DNA of 64,000 nt from Amyelois transitella (Eukaryota; Arthropoda; Insecta; Lepidoptera; Pyralidae), in contig NC_083516.1 in NCBI RefSeq assembly GCF_032362555.1, positions 3,373,001 to 3,437,000 of the forward strand. Reading direction: 5' to 3'. This document shows, piece after piece, positions 23,401-35,500 of the stretch. The stretch's first letter is position 1. Every line of letters starts with the position of its first letter. A program made the translations under genes and the position numbers. The notes beneath the pieces are model-generated. The model had not been told where the DNA came from and did no database searches. It was given only the letters and a program-made list of their open reading frames with translations.

Positions 23401-24324
23401 TCTCTATGCAATTAAGTGATAAAGTAAAAACAAATAGATTTCTTTTTATTTATATATTTTGCGTTGTGGCAACTGCAAAAGATTTAACATCACGTGATAT
23501 TGCGATGTGATAACGATTTCAACGAATGAGTCAATCCATTACGTGTTAGGAATCAATTTAGTACCTACAATGTAGGAATGATCAATCAATGTAGAAATCA
23601 GGTAATGAATACATTATAGACAAATTTCAGCACAGAAGAGATTAAATATTTAAATATAAATTAAATAAGTAAATAAATAAAAATATATTTTGACTATTGC
23701 TGAATGTGGTGTAACATCCTACTACTATTATAAAGGCGAAAGTTTGTATGGATGTTTGTTACTCTTTCACGCAAAAACTACTGAACCGATTACCATGAAA
23801 TTAGGTATGTAGGTAGCTGAAGACCCAGAATAACACATAGGCTACTTTTTATCCCAGAGTTCCCGCGGGATTGATAGGGTTTCCATGCGGACGAAGTCGC
23901 GGGCGGCCTCTAGTACATACATATGTTTCACGTAAGCCTTGCGACTTTTCTCCCCTTTCGGATTTTTGTCGTTCTAAGATTCAAGTCCATTGGCTCGCAT
24001 TATTACATGTGTGAGTAATTATGCTCCTCACAGTATTTGAAACCACCTTACCACCTTAAGTAAGCAATAAGTCTTAAATTTATATGTATTATCGTCTATT
24101 GTGTTAGTTTACATTAATCAAAATACTCAAAAATACGCAGCCACAATTCATTCTCGGCTCAGCCAAAACATTGTCAACACTTACAGCCTCTTAACTTCGT
24201 CTCCTTTCCCGCAGAACTTGGCCAGCTCATCAATACCCTCGTCCTTTATAACCGTGGAGTCTACATCGAAGCACACGCAGTCAGCCGTGCGGAATAACTC
24301 CTGGACGCTTTGCTGAGGAGACAT
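17445..24324 (-). CDS. PSPH: Phosphoserine phosphatase
   Basis: Last step of serine synthesis: phosphoserine to serine plus phosphate, in the cytosol, Mg-dependent, HAD superfamily. Coding exons on the minus strand: 24185-24324, 22797-22931, 21294-21439, 18218-18379 and 17445-17548. Phases agree at every junction and give 228 residues, close to the 225 of human PSPH. Motif I FDVDST holds catalytic Asp20 and Asp22; motif II is LVSGGFR; motif III is the Lys in SGGKG; motif IV is MIGDGATDAEACPPADGFIG. The cap region shows AEAMGGSMTFQEALKKRL. I chose the ATG at 24324 (MSPQQSVQELF) because it aligns with known starts. The reading frame stays open to the exon edge at 24385, so an upstream exon could extend the N-terminus. 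Introns are large and hold repeats. The Drosophila orthologue is astray. Confidence 0.93.
17750..18010 (+). mobile_element. Decayed copy of the ATGT-tailed SINE (PSPH intron)
   Basis: Diverged matches in order: GGAACCACCCCCATCC, GATGCCTTAAAAAGC, GGATTCTTCGTTTAAGCGAT, GGGCTAGCAACC and CAGCTGAACGTG. Interrupted by unrelated sequence; old. A shorter fragment lies at about 18436-18506. Confidence 0.5.
18061..18089. repeat. Short perfect hairpin (PSPH intron)
   Basis: Arms of 13 bp, caccaatttgata and tatcaaattggtg, around a three-base loop. Possibly the core of a small foldback element. Confidence 0.6.
18400..21260. other. Large PSPH intron, no gene seen
   Basis: AT-rich intron between coding exons at 18218-18379 and 21294-21439. 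Apart from a SINE fragment near 18436-18506 I see no recognised repeat, RNA gene or extra exon. Confidence 0.5.
23726..23914 (+). mobile_element. Helitron-like non-autonomous repeat
   Basis: Contains the widespread lepidopteran pattern TATAAAGGCGAAAGTTTGTA, ACGCAAAAACTACTGAACCG, TAGGCTACTTTTTATCCC and GGACGAAGTCGCGGGC, and ends CTCTAGT. The CTAG/T-type 3' end before an A is typical of Helitron-like elements. Lies in a PSPH intron. Related decayed copies are at 30316-30482 and 2899-3050. Confidence 0.55.
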
Positions 24325-24683
24325 CACGCTGATGGACACCAGCGATAAGGTCTTCAGGGTGGCGTACTGAATGTTGTTCTTGATGCTGTTAAAATATAAT
24401 AGAATTGGTCAAGATTTGTGGGCACCTAACAGTTATTATCTTACCACAAAAGATACCTAGAAAACTACAAATACTTCCTTAGGATAAGTCTTACATTGCG
24501 CATCGTTTTTAAGTTCATTCTTGTATACACTGATATGTAAGTATATAAAGAGTACAATAAAAGTTACGAATAGAAAAATATGAAACCTTTATCAAAAATG
24601 TATACAGCCTCTATGCATGATATTAAGAGGGTTTGGCTTATGCACGAGGACGACGAAATTAAAAAAAATATATTTGAAATATT

Positions 24684-24976
24684 CGGTCATGTGGAGAGGA
24701 TGAATGAAAGCAGGTTGACTAAGCAGATATACAAGGAGAGTGTGGAGGGAAAGGTCGGAGTGGGAAGACCTAGACGAACGTATCTTGATCAAATTAAGGA
24801 CGTCCTGGTAAAGGGTCAGGTCAAAAGTACCCGAAACCGCCGAGCTTGTATGAAGAGAGTTATGAATGTGGACGAAGCGAAAGAAGTATGCAGAGATCGT
24901 GGCAAGTGGAAAGAGGTAGTCTCTGCCTACCCCTCCGGGAAAGAGGCGTGATTTTATGTATGTATGTATGTATGTA
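24684..24976 (+). mobile_element. Strongly 5'-truncated LINE insertion
   Basis: Flanked by the 9-bp target duplication tgaaatatt (24675-24683 and 24977-24985). The insert encodes the last 88 or so residues of the same reverse transcriptase (GHVERMNESRLTKQIY ... SAYPSGKEA-stop) and ends in (ATGT)n. It is almost identical to the copies at 6373 and 9577 and hence young. It lies just upstream of the first PSPH coding exon. Confidence 0.88.
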
Positions 24977-26859
24977 TGAAATATTTCACACCTTGCTCGT
25001 TAGTCAAACCTCTTAACATTTGATTTTGACTTACATTTCCCGCACCGTTATAATGCCTATCTGCTAATTAACATTGTCACGATCAATTTACGATAATGAT
25101 CAATCAAATATAAAATGACAGCCGACTGATACGTCACGCCGCGTATTATCGACTGATTTTTTTTTGGTAATTATAAAGCTATTAGTTTGGAAAGTACACA
25201 CTATGACTAAGCGTGTTCAACTCTATTTAGGTAAAAGTCTAAAGTCGAAGTTTAAACCCTTCCTCTGAAAATGAAAATATACGTTCCGAAATTTCTGTTT
25301 CTATTTTTACTATTGTCGTCACCAGACCATTGTTCTTTTATGAAAAACAAACTATTGTTTTATGCCACAGCTGTGTTTACCTCAAAGCTTTCATCATTTA
25401 ATTTAGACTGATAATGTCATAAAATCCACGTTTTTTCGCCATAACGGTAGAGACTACATCTTTCCGTTTATTGAGATTGAAACAAAAAGCAATAAAAAAA
25501 ACTAGTTTATGAGGTATCTAATAAGGTGTATTAAATTTTTTGGCATCGCTTTTATATAACTTTATTAATAATACATTTTATGAAGTAGTGTTAAATAAAG
25601 ATTTAGACATGTTTTTATAAAAGCATTTTTTTTTTAGTTTCAAATTATAATTTGGGTGTGGCAAATTTTAAATACGTTTTTAATTAATTATTATTACTTA
25701 TAAAAATCCAGAATATATCACACACTTACGTAGTAGTACGAACTACTTTATTTTCAGAAAATAACACTACACAGAATCAATAGCAACCTATTAGAAATAA
25801 CGTGACAATCTGTTAGTTTAATATATGTTTTAATTTTTGTACAGTAAAGGGTATTGTATCTATAGATATATGTACAATTTGTTATCTGCACACGGTTTGC
25901 GGTGAGAACCGAGTGCAACATGCGGTTGCCTTGCTCGACCTTAAAATATCGAGGTTGTGACCAGATAAAGTAAAATTTACTAAATATACAAACGGGCTTG
26001 CAAAAACGCTTTCAGACTTTTTTATCTTTCGGCCATTTTTTTAACTAACCATAGCTACTCTTAATAATTATTAACTACCAACAATTAATTAGGTAAATTA
26101 AAAACTTTACTAAGTGCCTACTAATCTAATATACGACTTAGTAGAAAAAGTTTTATGTAATTAAAACAGTACTTAAAGTAGATCTCTTTCGTCATTTTGA
26201 TTCATTTTTCTTTAATTTAATTTAAAAAAATGTGGTATTCATTTATTGTACTTTTGAACAAGCTGCAACATTTTCGTCGATAACTATATAACGGTCTTAA
26301 AAATTATACAACCAAGAAACAAAATACAAATAAAATAGTCTAGTGGATAAACCCCAAAAATATTTTAAATCACTCAAACCATATGTAAAAAAATCTTGTG
26401 TAGAATTTAAAGCATACAAAAATTTTAATATGAACATGTCAGTTCAACCAACTTACTGAAAACTTAAAAATTTCTCAATTTAACTAGCTACTGATGTACC
26501 CCATATAAGAATGAATATAGGTACCATAGCTTTCCAAGTAGTGCTTTACAGAATCCTTGATCCTTTTAAGGAAAAGTAGGTTGGATCGTTTATGGAAAAA
26601 GAGAAAATACCGCTTATACAAATATGGATAGGTACCTATATGGTCTTGACTTGCACACTAACAAAACTTGGTCAAATAATTAATGTCATGCAATTATGTT
26701 CAATACCTGTAGATATCCATGTTTGACGTCCGTATGCAGGCAATTCGCAAAAAATGCTTGATAATCTTGAGGTAAGTAAGTTTGGACCTGTGTACACGCC
26801 TCCGCTATGAATATGATATCACAAAGTACAGTGCACTTCCCACCGGTATATCGCCTTAT

Positions 26860-27000
26860 ATCCATACACACGCACCAAGATAAAACGCGACTCGAGCTAC
26901 ACCACCGCTATCTGAGAGCTACGTACTATGAATGACGTCACAACATGATCTTCATTGAAAAGACATGCTGCCAGACAAGAGCGGCTTCATAAATGAAGCG
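26860..27000 (-). promoter_or_regulatory. Candidate PSPH promoter and first exon region
   Basis: A GC-richer patch with a perfect CRE-type palindrome TGACGTCA at 26933-26940, followed on the minus strand by a transcribable stretch with possible donors (for example CACAG|GTCC). It is the only promoter-like patch I see upstream of PSPH, about 2.5 kb from its first coding exon. This is inference; no transcript evidence. Confidence 0.25.
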
Positions 27001-27729
27001 ACTAACCATCAGCCGTCTCCCTCGCTCGCGATAGAAGCGTATGGAATATTTGTGGCAACACTTGTTTTGCGAATTGCGCCCTGATAAAATTAACGATTGT
27101 AGCGATAATTTTGTTTTGCTTCGAGTTTAAAACAATAACGTTTGACGATAAGGTAATTAATACTGATCTTATTTTTTGGGTTTTATAAGAAATGACGCAA
27201 AAGATATTATAATGTACTGAATCACTTTTAGAAAAGATCAAAAATCTTTTGAAATTTCAACGCACGAACATATTTAAATAAAATCTTAATTGTCAGTATA
27301 TGTATTTTACTTCTTGCTCTTGCTTGCCTATGAAATATGCTTACAAACGGGTTTAAAAAAGTATAACAAAAGACGATACATAAAAGTCCAATCTTTATAT
27401 TCTTACTTTATTTTTATATACAATTTACCTACATAATCCAAAAACCACGAAGGTTTGTCTGGATAGCATATTATCTACATTCAATCTTATGACTTTTTAT
27501 TTACTATCTAACCTACATGAATACTAATATCATGAAACCAAGGCTCTTGATTAAGCGGTTGTTAACATTAACACAAAAAAGTGTAAACTTTATTTTTATC
27601 CAATTGTATGTGCTACTGAGGGTCAGATAAAACCAGTTGAGCTAAATATATAATGTTCTTGCTTGTGTAATGTTTAAAGTTCAATATTGCACTCACAGTC
27701 CACATGTCAGAAAAAAGTATTGTGTGTGT

Positions 27730-28020
27730 GGCAACGGTTTTAATCCAACCTCGGCCAAGTATTTACCAATTACTCTTTTCTGAGTCATGTTCATTAGTTT
27801 GAGTGCTAACTGATGCTCTTATGGTAAGGGAAAACATTGTGATGAAACCTGCACATTCAAGCAACTGAAGTGTCACCATAATCCAATATGAGTGAGCTTC
27901 CTCTGCAAAGGTTGCAGAGGTCAGGTGAGAGTCTCTTCGTGTAACAACTTGACTCAACCAATTCAGGATCATGTTCATTATGGCCCACCTCAGGCTCCTC
28001 TCTAGCAAAATGAGGATGTA
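27730..28020 (+). repeat. Dispersed lepidopteran repeat, class unclear
   Basis: Contains GGTAAGGGAAAACATTGTGA followed by TGAAACCTGCAC, a word order I associate with a very common lepidopteran interspersed repeat. An 81-codon minus-strand frame across it is probably accidental. No second copy lies in the window. Confidence 0.4.
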
Positions 28021-29051
28021 ACCAGGTCTAACACCAGGAAGGAGAAATTAACAAAAATTGGAAATAATATAAGAATACCATGATCCTATACATTTTGTAG
28101 CAGTGTAGTGACATAAAAATAATTATACCATACTATTATGAAGGTGCCTATTTTCATCATTTGGTTTCATCATATATCTTTCTTGAGAAGACCTCAGGTG
28201 TATAAATAATAAGCCCATTTTTAAAATTATTTGTAATTCTTCAACTTCTAGAATGTTAAATAAGAAAAGATTACATGCTCATAGAAATAATAGACACATG
28301 CAAAATTGTACATATACTTACCAGGTTTATCCTAATAGTTAACAAATCAAACTACTTATACGTGATGATTAGCCTGAAATGAAATATTTTATATATTTCA
28401 GCCAGTATACTGCCTATTTCTTAAACCGCACAATGTCTGTTTTCTGATACGATAGTTCAAACTTCAGCACAATAGCAAACTGTCCTTAAGTCAGCATTTC
28501 CGTTGGTTATATAACCAACATACCTATTCGTTGCGATGAATGGTTTAAGGTCAATCAGTGCCTAGGTAGGTATTCAGCATAAACTTGAAAAAAAGTTACT
28601 GCTCTCATTGCTTATTGCATTGTTTTATTTTAAATCAATATAAGATAAAATGGTTTTATAATGATCATAAAAATCTACTAAGACTTTTTAACGTTAATTA
28701 CATCACAAGGTAATCCATTGATAAAACATCATCAAGAATCGTGGGGCATTAGTTCAAGGTTAACCAAGACTGTTCTGATAAAATAGATTATGGACGTTTC
28801 TGTCTTGCTATATTCATATGTTATACAAGTATATCTTCACACTTTCCATACAATACAGCATAAAATAAAAAAATAACTTACCATAACAAACCAACCAAAC
28901 AACATTTGTTATTGTTTTGTTTTGATTGAGGTTAGATTTTGACGATTGTTGGTTCTTATGATAGACTGACAGCAGACAGTGACATATGACAATACTACTT
29001 TCACGTTAGGAAGCGCTTTTTTCCCGGATTACTTTAAAGTTTTCTTTATTT

Positions 29052-29088
29052 TCTCCGGGAAAGAGGCGTGATTTTATGTATGTATGTA
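29052..29088 (+). mobile_element. 37-bp LINE tail insertion
   Basis: Only the last 37 bases of the LINE are present (TCTCCGGGAAAGAGGCGTGA, then the ATGT tail), between two perfect copies of the 12-bp target duplication ttttctttattt (29040-29051 and 29089-29100). This is a complete but extremely truncated retroposition event. Confidence 0.85.
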
Positions 29089-29546
29089 TTTTCTTTATTT
29101 GCTTACTATTAACCAAAACATAAAAATTAAAGTACTAATAAATTTTACGTGAACGTAGAACCACCAGTGTACCACAACTCAATGACTGCCATTATGATCC
29201 CCGATACATGTCAGTGCCTCACTTTAAGTTATTTTCCCTTGATATTTCCGCTTCCTATACAAAAAGAGCGGCAACGGCAAGCAGTGATTTTTTGAACTTC
29301 TTGTCAGCTTGATTATAAAGTATCTACCTATTTCACATTTAAAAATATTATTTTTCTATTAAAATGAATGTAGTTCAACGAGAAAAGTGTAACCAAAAGA
29401 AAACACAATCGAAGTTTAAAAACGAATTAGTTAGAAAAGACACATCCCTCGGTTAGCTGTTAATCCATCACTCTTTGTTGCAATTAACTTAAGTTTCTAT
29501 AAGAAAAGCAAATAAAATACCTACCTACCTAATTGATGTCGTGTCT

Positions 29547-32500
29547 ATGAATTTCTCAGGTATACGAGTAACGATACCCCTCTTACACCCAATGTCTAAT
29601 GCAAATGCGAGTCGGATACCTAATACAGCTCCTCGGTACCAATTTAATCATCTCCCTGGAAGCAATGTAACTTCTATGGGACCACCATCTGCGTTACCTA
29701 GAACTTCAAAACGCAGGTTTGGCCGTGGTTTTACCTACTTTATATTTATACATTTTGTAAATTTCTAGGCATAGTGGTCCATCACCTAACGCTTGCAAAA
29801 TTAATATAAGATTACGGTGCCATCTGCTTATGAAGGTTGGCCACTCTGTCGAGATCGCTGCAAGGAACAAGGTACTAATACGGAAGCATTGACGGACGCA
29901 ACAAGCCAAAATGTTCTACGGCCTGGATTTCTCTTTCCATAAATTTTGCCTTAAGAATGGTTTGAAGGAGTCTGTACTTGTGCCTCCTTATGTAATTCAT
30001 AGCTCAAGCTTGTTTTAATGGTAATTGATGGTCTATAAGTAATATAACTTTGCAGGCTCGCTACGTCTAGCTCAACGAAACCTGAATCTTCTTCGAGTGG
30101 TAAAGCTAGACCGAGAGTCATAGCCAGTGACTCTGCAATAGACACCACACAGGATATGTGCACGCCTAGGAATAGACCTAACGCTTTCAGGTTTGGTATC
30201 ACCTCCATATAGTGTATCAACGCACTGTAGAAAAAAAATTTTGATTAAATGTCATTTAATTATGAAAATTTACGTAAGTACTTATCAATATACTCGTTTA
30301 CAACATTAGTAAATGAGTAAGTGTTTTTGTTTGTCAGTCTTTCACGTCAAAACTTCTGAACCGATCGCAATGGAATTTTCCATAGATAGTTGTAATGTGG
30401 ATAGAAGGATATGCGGTATATATTTTTTAAGCACCGCGGCGTCCTCACGTGGGCAGAGGTTGCGTGAAGAGCTTAGCTAGTCTTAATGAAAAAAATCACG
30501 ACTTGTCTCGCTCAGATGAAGGCGCATTTTTCGTTGCTTCCAATAGCTACGACAATAAGATACGAATGTACTACGTAGGTTTTAGTACATTCGTATCTTA
30601 TTGTCGTAGCTATTGAAAAAACGTAGGGCGGGCTACGAGGTTCTACATCGCTACGCAAAGCTACGAAATGCTACATCGTAATTTTATTGCTTTCAGATAT
30701 ATCAGCAGTAGTAGCAGAGGTATGTGAGAAATTTATATTATCTCTTTCATGGTTGCGTTTTATGTAGGTACTGTTCCAAAATTTGAAACTACATATTTTT
30801 TAATTTATCCTCTTTTATAGGTGGCCATAGTGGTAACAGATCTGCGCGATCTACAAGTACTTCAGCAGTTGACGCGAGTGTGATATTAGGTACAATAATA
30901 CTAACATCGATATTTTTACAAAAGCTTTCGCCCGCGTGAAAAGTACCCTATAGAGACCTGTTGTTACCTATCGACTTTTATGTTTGACTTAGTTCCAAAA
31001 TGCCTAACAAACAATTATTGTCTTTAAATAATGCTTAGTAAGTAGATACGTAAAATACTTACTTTATTTCACTTTAAAAATAATATCATTAAGCCAAACA
31101 GCTGAACGTGGCCAGTATTTCAAGACAGCTGGATCTGTTTACCCCGCAAGGGATATAGACATGATTATATAAATGAATGAAAATAATATATATGTATAAC
31201 ATAGTACTTTTAATAGTATGTTATACATATATACAAATATGGTCCAAACTGGCAGAGAATCCCTTGTGGCATTAAGACCACCTATTGTACATTTTACGTG
31301 CATAAAGTTTAAATAAATAAATAGTAGAGTATAAAACATAGAAATAATATACACGTGCAAAATTGCAAGTATCATTATCAGACAATTAATTCTAAAAGTT
31401 AATAAATTAAACCACTTACTACTAACCGTGTACCCACAATGAAGATGAAAATTTTTATATGCGAGATATTATTATGGAAACTGAAAAGGCGCAAACTGTT
31501 TTGCGTTAAAGTGTTTTATTTTGATGACATAGTTTATTTGTTACAATTAACTTGACAGGATTATCTGTTTTTGCGTAGGAAATAAAAAGTCAAAACAACA
31601 AAATGGCTACTGCCAGCAACAAGCAGATAATATATTCTTCAAGCAAAAATTATTTCACGCCGTCGCAGTTTCAATAGAATCATTCCATCACTTTTCTATG
31701 AATGTCGTAAAAGGCGACTAAGGGAATAAAGAAAAGGAAGAAAGGGAAGGGGATGCTCTTTTATCTTGTGTATGCTTGCAACAGAAAACATAAAAATAAA
31801 TAAGTAATAGGTATAAAATATAGGGGACTGATTACGGGACAGATTGAGTAAGCCTCAAAGTAAGTTTGAATCTTGTGTTACGAGATACTACGATACTAAC
31901 TCAACGATACTATATTTTGTACAGATAAACATCCAAGAACCAGACCAATCAGAGAAAGTTGGTTTCTCATCATGCCTTGGCCAGGATTCGAACCCGGGAC
32001 CTCCGGTGTCACGGACAAGCGCAATACCGCTGCGCCACTGAGGCCGACAAAGTGTGTGCTAGCCGCTTCCTTTCCCGTGCAGATTGTAAGAGTCAATCAA
32101 GGGAGTGGCTAATTAACTTTTGGATTCTTCTTTTAGGCGATGTGCTAGCAACCTGTCAATATCAGTTACAACTAAACCTGGCCTTTCAGTCTTTTCATAA
32201 AGAGCGGATTATATATAATGTAAAATGATTTCAGCAATTTCAGAAGGCAGGGGAATGGCTAGAGGCGAGATAGGCATCGCCGCGGTAGATCTTAAACACC
32301 CACATTTGGTACTTTGCCAGTTTAGCGATACGCTCCTTTATACTCACACGTTGACGAAAATCAACTACTTCAATCCTGTGGAGGTAAGTTGGATAAATAA
32401 GTTATATTCGTCTTTCATAAAAAACATTCTTCCAGGTCATAGTAAAGATAATTATTCAGAATATCTTGATCTTTTGAACGCCGTGGACAAATTTAGGTGT

Positions 32501-35500
32501 CTATCGCAAATTTTACTGAGACGCCAACAACACCGGTGTTCTTATTAGTAGATAACACTTTTAAACCACAAAAATCGTTTAAAAAACGGCTTCCCAAACC
32601 TATTTCCGCATTGGAGTAGCTTAAAGGTAAAAATATGATCACAGCGTCGTGGGTAATCTGGACAATTTTGTTTACGGCATTCAAACTGTTAAAAATTGAA
32701 AAGTCTGAAGTTTTATCGGAATAGCGGCAGGGCTGGTGGAAAAGGAGCGAAGTTCTTCTAAGTACATACCATTGCATGTACCTCAATATATATCCTACCA
32801 TTTGATTTAGGGGCTACGGTAGGTATATTTGTATAGGTATATTTGTATAGTTCTCGGCACTTCCGAATAGGACCACTCCATCCCTTTCCCATGAAAGTCG
32901 TAAAAGCCGATATAACTTTTTATTTCAAAATGGCAAATAATGTTCAAAAGAAAGATATAGGGCAACTTAAGTGCCCACCTTATTTGTGAGGGGACAATTT
33001 AAACTTACGAATTTGCGAAAACGGGCATTAAATATTTAATATGGAGTATCCCTGTGGAGTGAACCTATAAAGTGTGGCCAATCCCTTTCCAGATCATAGT
33101 CCCTCACACATTCTGCGAAGGGGTTAAACCCAACCAACTGTACCAGTTGATAAGGGACACGTATCCCCTAGTCAACTTGACGACAGTCCAACGGAGGCAT
33201 TTCAACGATGCCGCGGGAAGGCAACATATACAGACGCTGTGTGCGCCTCAATACAGCGCCGTGTACCTGCAGGTTCACCAAAAGTTTGTAGTGGTTTACT
33301 TTATGTTCCTACTAGATTATTAATGCCGTGTGGTTCCCGACACCATTAAAAAAAGAATAGGACCACTCCATCTCGTTCCCATGGATGTCGTAAAAGACGA
33401 CTAAGGGATAGGCTTATAAACTTGGGATTCTTCTTTTAGGCGTTGGGCTAGCAACCCGTCACTAGCTGAACGTGGCCTATCAGTCTTTCAGGACTGTTGG
33501 CTCTGTCTACCCCGTAAGGGATAAAGACGTGATCATATGTATGTATGTATGTAGATAATAAATACATATAATCTCGTTTTTATCCCCCACGGGGTAGATA
33601 GAGCCAACGTTCTCGAAAAGACTGGAAGCAAAGCCACGGTCAGCTGTATGGCTTGATGCTAAGATGAAGATTCAAAAAGTGACGCGTTGTTAGCCCATCA
33701 TCTAAAAAAATATTCTAAGTATAAACCGTGTGGCCTATACACGGTTTACCTATATACTAAGAATATTTATTGGTGTGTGAAGTAAGTGTGGTGCCGGTAA
33801 AGTAGAATAGAACTACCCCATATCTTCTAGTGGATATCGTAGAAGACGATTAAGAGATAAATCGGGTGGGCCGCAGCGCCTCCTACAATGACATGACAAC
33901 ACAGCCCAGAATCAACTCTGCTGTCACCAACTTTATAGCTTAGCCTAACAAAGCCTTTTACGACATCCATGGGAAAGAGATGGAGTGGTCCTATTCCAAA
34001 GTGCCGAGAACCACACGACAAAATTACAATCATCTAGATTTCTACTTATGTTTCTTTTTATGTGGCGTAAAATAAGAATGGCGTCTTTCAATAACAAAAG
34101 ATAACAAGGTAGGTAACAAAATAATCTAATCACTAATTTATGAAGGATATGCAAAGTGAAGATAACTTTCAAATCCAGTTTCTTCCAGATTGAAGAGATA
34201 AAGGAAAAATATCCAGATACAGCTTTAATGAAATTTGATAAATTTATAACTAATTTTCTTATAGGTAACATGCATAAATTAATAATCAACACGTCTTTAT
34301 CCCTTACGGGGTAGGAAGAGCCAACAGCCTCGAGAAGGCTGAAAGACCACGTTTAGCTGTATGGCCTACCTAATGCTGGGAATGTCAGGTTGCTAGCCCA
34401 TCGTCTTAAGTACAGACTACTTACTTTTACTAAATGTACAGACTAAATATTTTTATTATAACTTTGTATAGTTGATGCGTCGATTAGTTTTTTTATTGGT
34501 TTTATTTCCCAGATTTTACGCTTTGACGGCAGCCGCAGCGGTCCTCAAATACGTAGAATACATACAATGCATAGTGTTTGTAAGAGAATCCTTGAAGATA
34601 GAATACCATTCTTCTGAAAATACTATGATTATCGGTAATGCAGTACACGTATAATGACTATCAACGTTAACAAAACCAAACTTGTAGATAGCTATTACGT
34701 TAACCGAATGATCATGAAGTTTCATCATAATTTCTCGTGTCTTTATCGAATAAGTTAGAAAAAAATCTAAAATTAGTTATTTAGTTTAAAAGAAGGAAAA
34801 CATTAGTATGAAATCTTATAAGTACATAATCTGTATGGTTTCTGGTATTGTGTATATGACAGGAAATTATATGACTATACAGTCATATAATCTCCTGTTT
34901 TTAGTTTAGTATAGTGTAGCTCGTAAGCATAGCAACCTTCCATACTAATTGTTGCTCGCGTCAGCCTTAAATTTTACCTAATATATTCCATTGTCTAAGC
35001 TACGAGTATAACAGCAAAATTTCAAGAAAATTCGCATTTATAATATTAGTAGGAAGAATTTCGAATCACTCGGTTTATATCTTGTAATATTTAATACATA
35101 CATAAATCACGCCTCTTTCCCGGAGGGGTAGGCAGAGACCACATGTTTCCACGTGCCACGATCACTGCACACTTCTTTCGCTTCATCCACATTCATAACT
35201 CTCTTCATGCAAGCTCGTCGGTTTCGGGTACTCTTGTTAGACTCTTTACAGATCTTTTGCTAGAACGTCATTTCAATTCAAATATTAACATTACTTCTCG
35301 TAGATGTTGGAACAGCAACTCAATTAGAGCTGGTCCAGCCTCTTGTTCCATCAGCGGGAGCCACTTGTTGTCTACTTGGAGTCCTTGGACCCACTTACAC
35401 CATCGGTGGTATACGAGCCTTGAGAGCAAGTATACTCCAACCTTCGTGTAAGAAGGAGTTCATAGAAAACAGGCTTGATGCAGTTCAAGATCTTATTGAG

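Larger units (their letters stand above)
24386..29546. other. Intergenic region between PSPH and MSH4
   Basis: About 5 kb without a recognisable gene. It contains a LINE insertion (24684-24976), a possible promoter (around 26860-27000), a dispersed repeat (27730-28020) and a 37-bp LINE tail (29052-29088). The PSPH 5' leader exon or exons must lie here, but I could not place them. Confidence 0.5.

Noticed and set aside
26686-26871. 61-codon minus frame upstream of PSPH as an N-terminal extension
   Set aside because: No convincing in-phase donor joins it to the first PSPH coding exon; more likely leader or intergenic DNA.
27763-28008. 81-codon minus-strand frame
   Set aside because: It runs across a dispersed repeat and has no homology that I recognise.
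31984-32037. tRNA gene suggested by A and B boxes
   Set aside because: The boxes head a SINE body found again at 53845-53971, and the sequence cannot fold as a full tRNA cloverleaf by eye.
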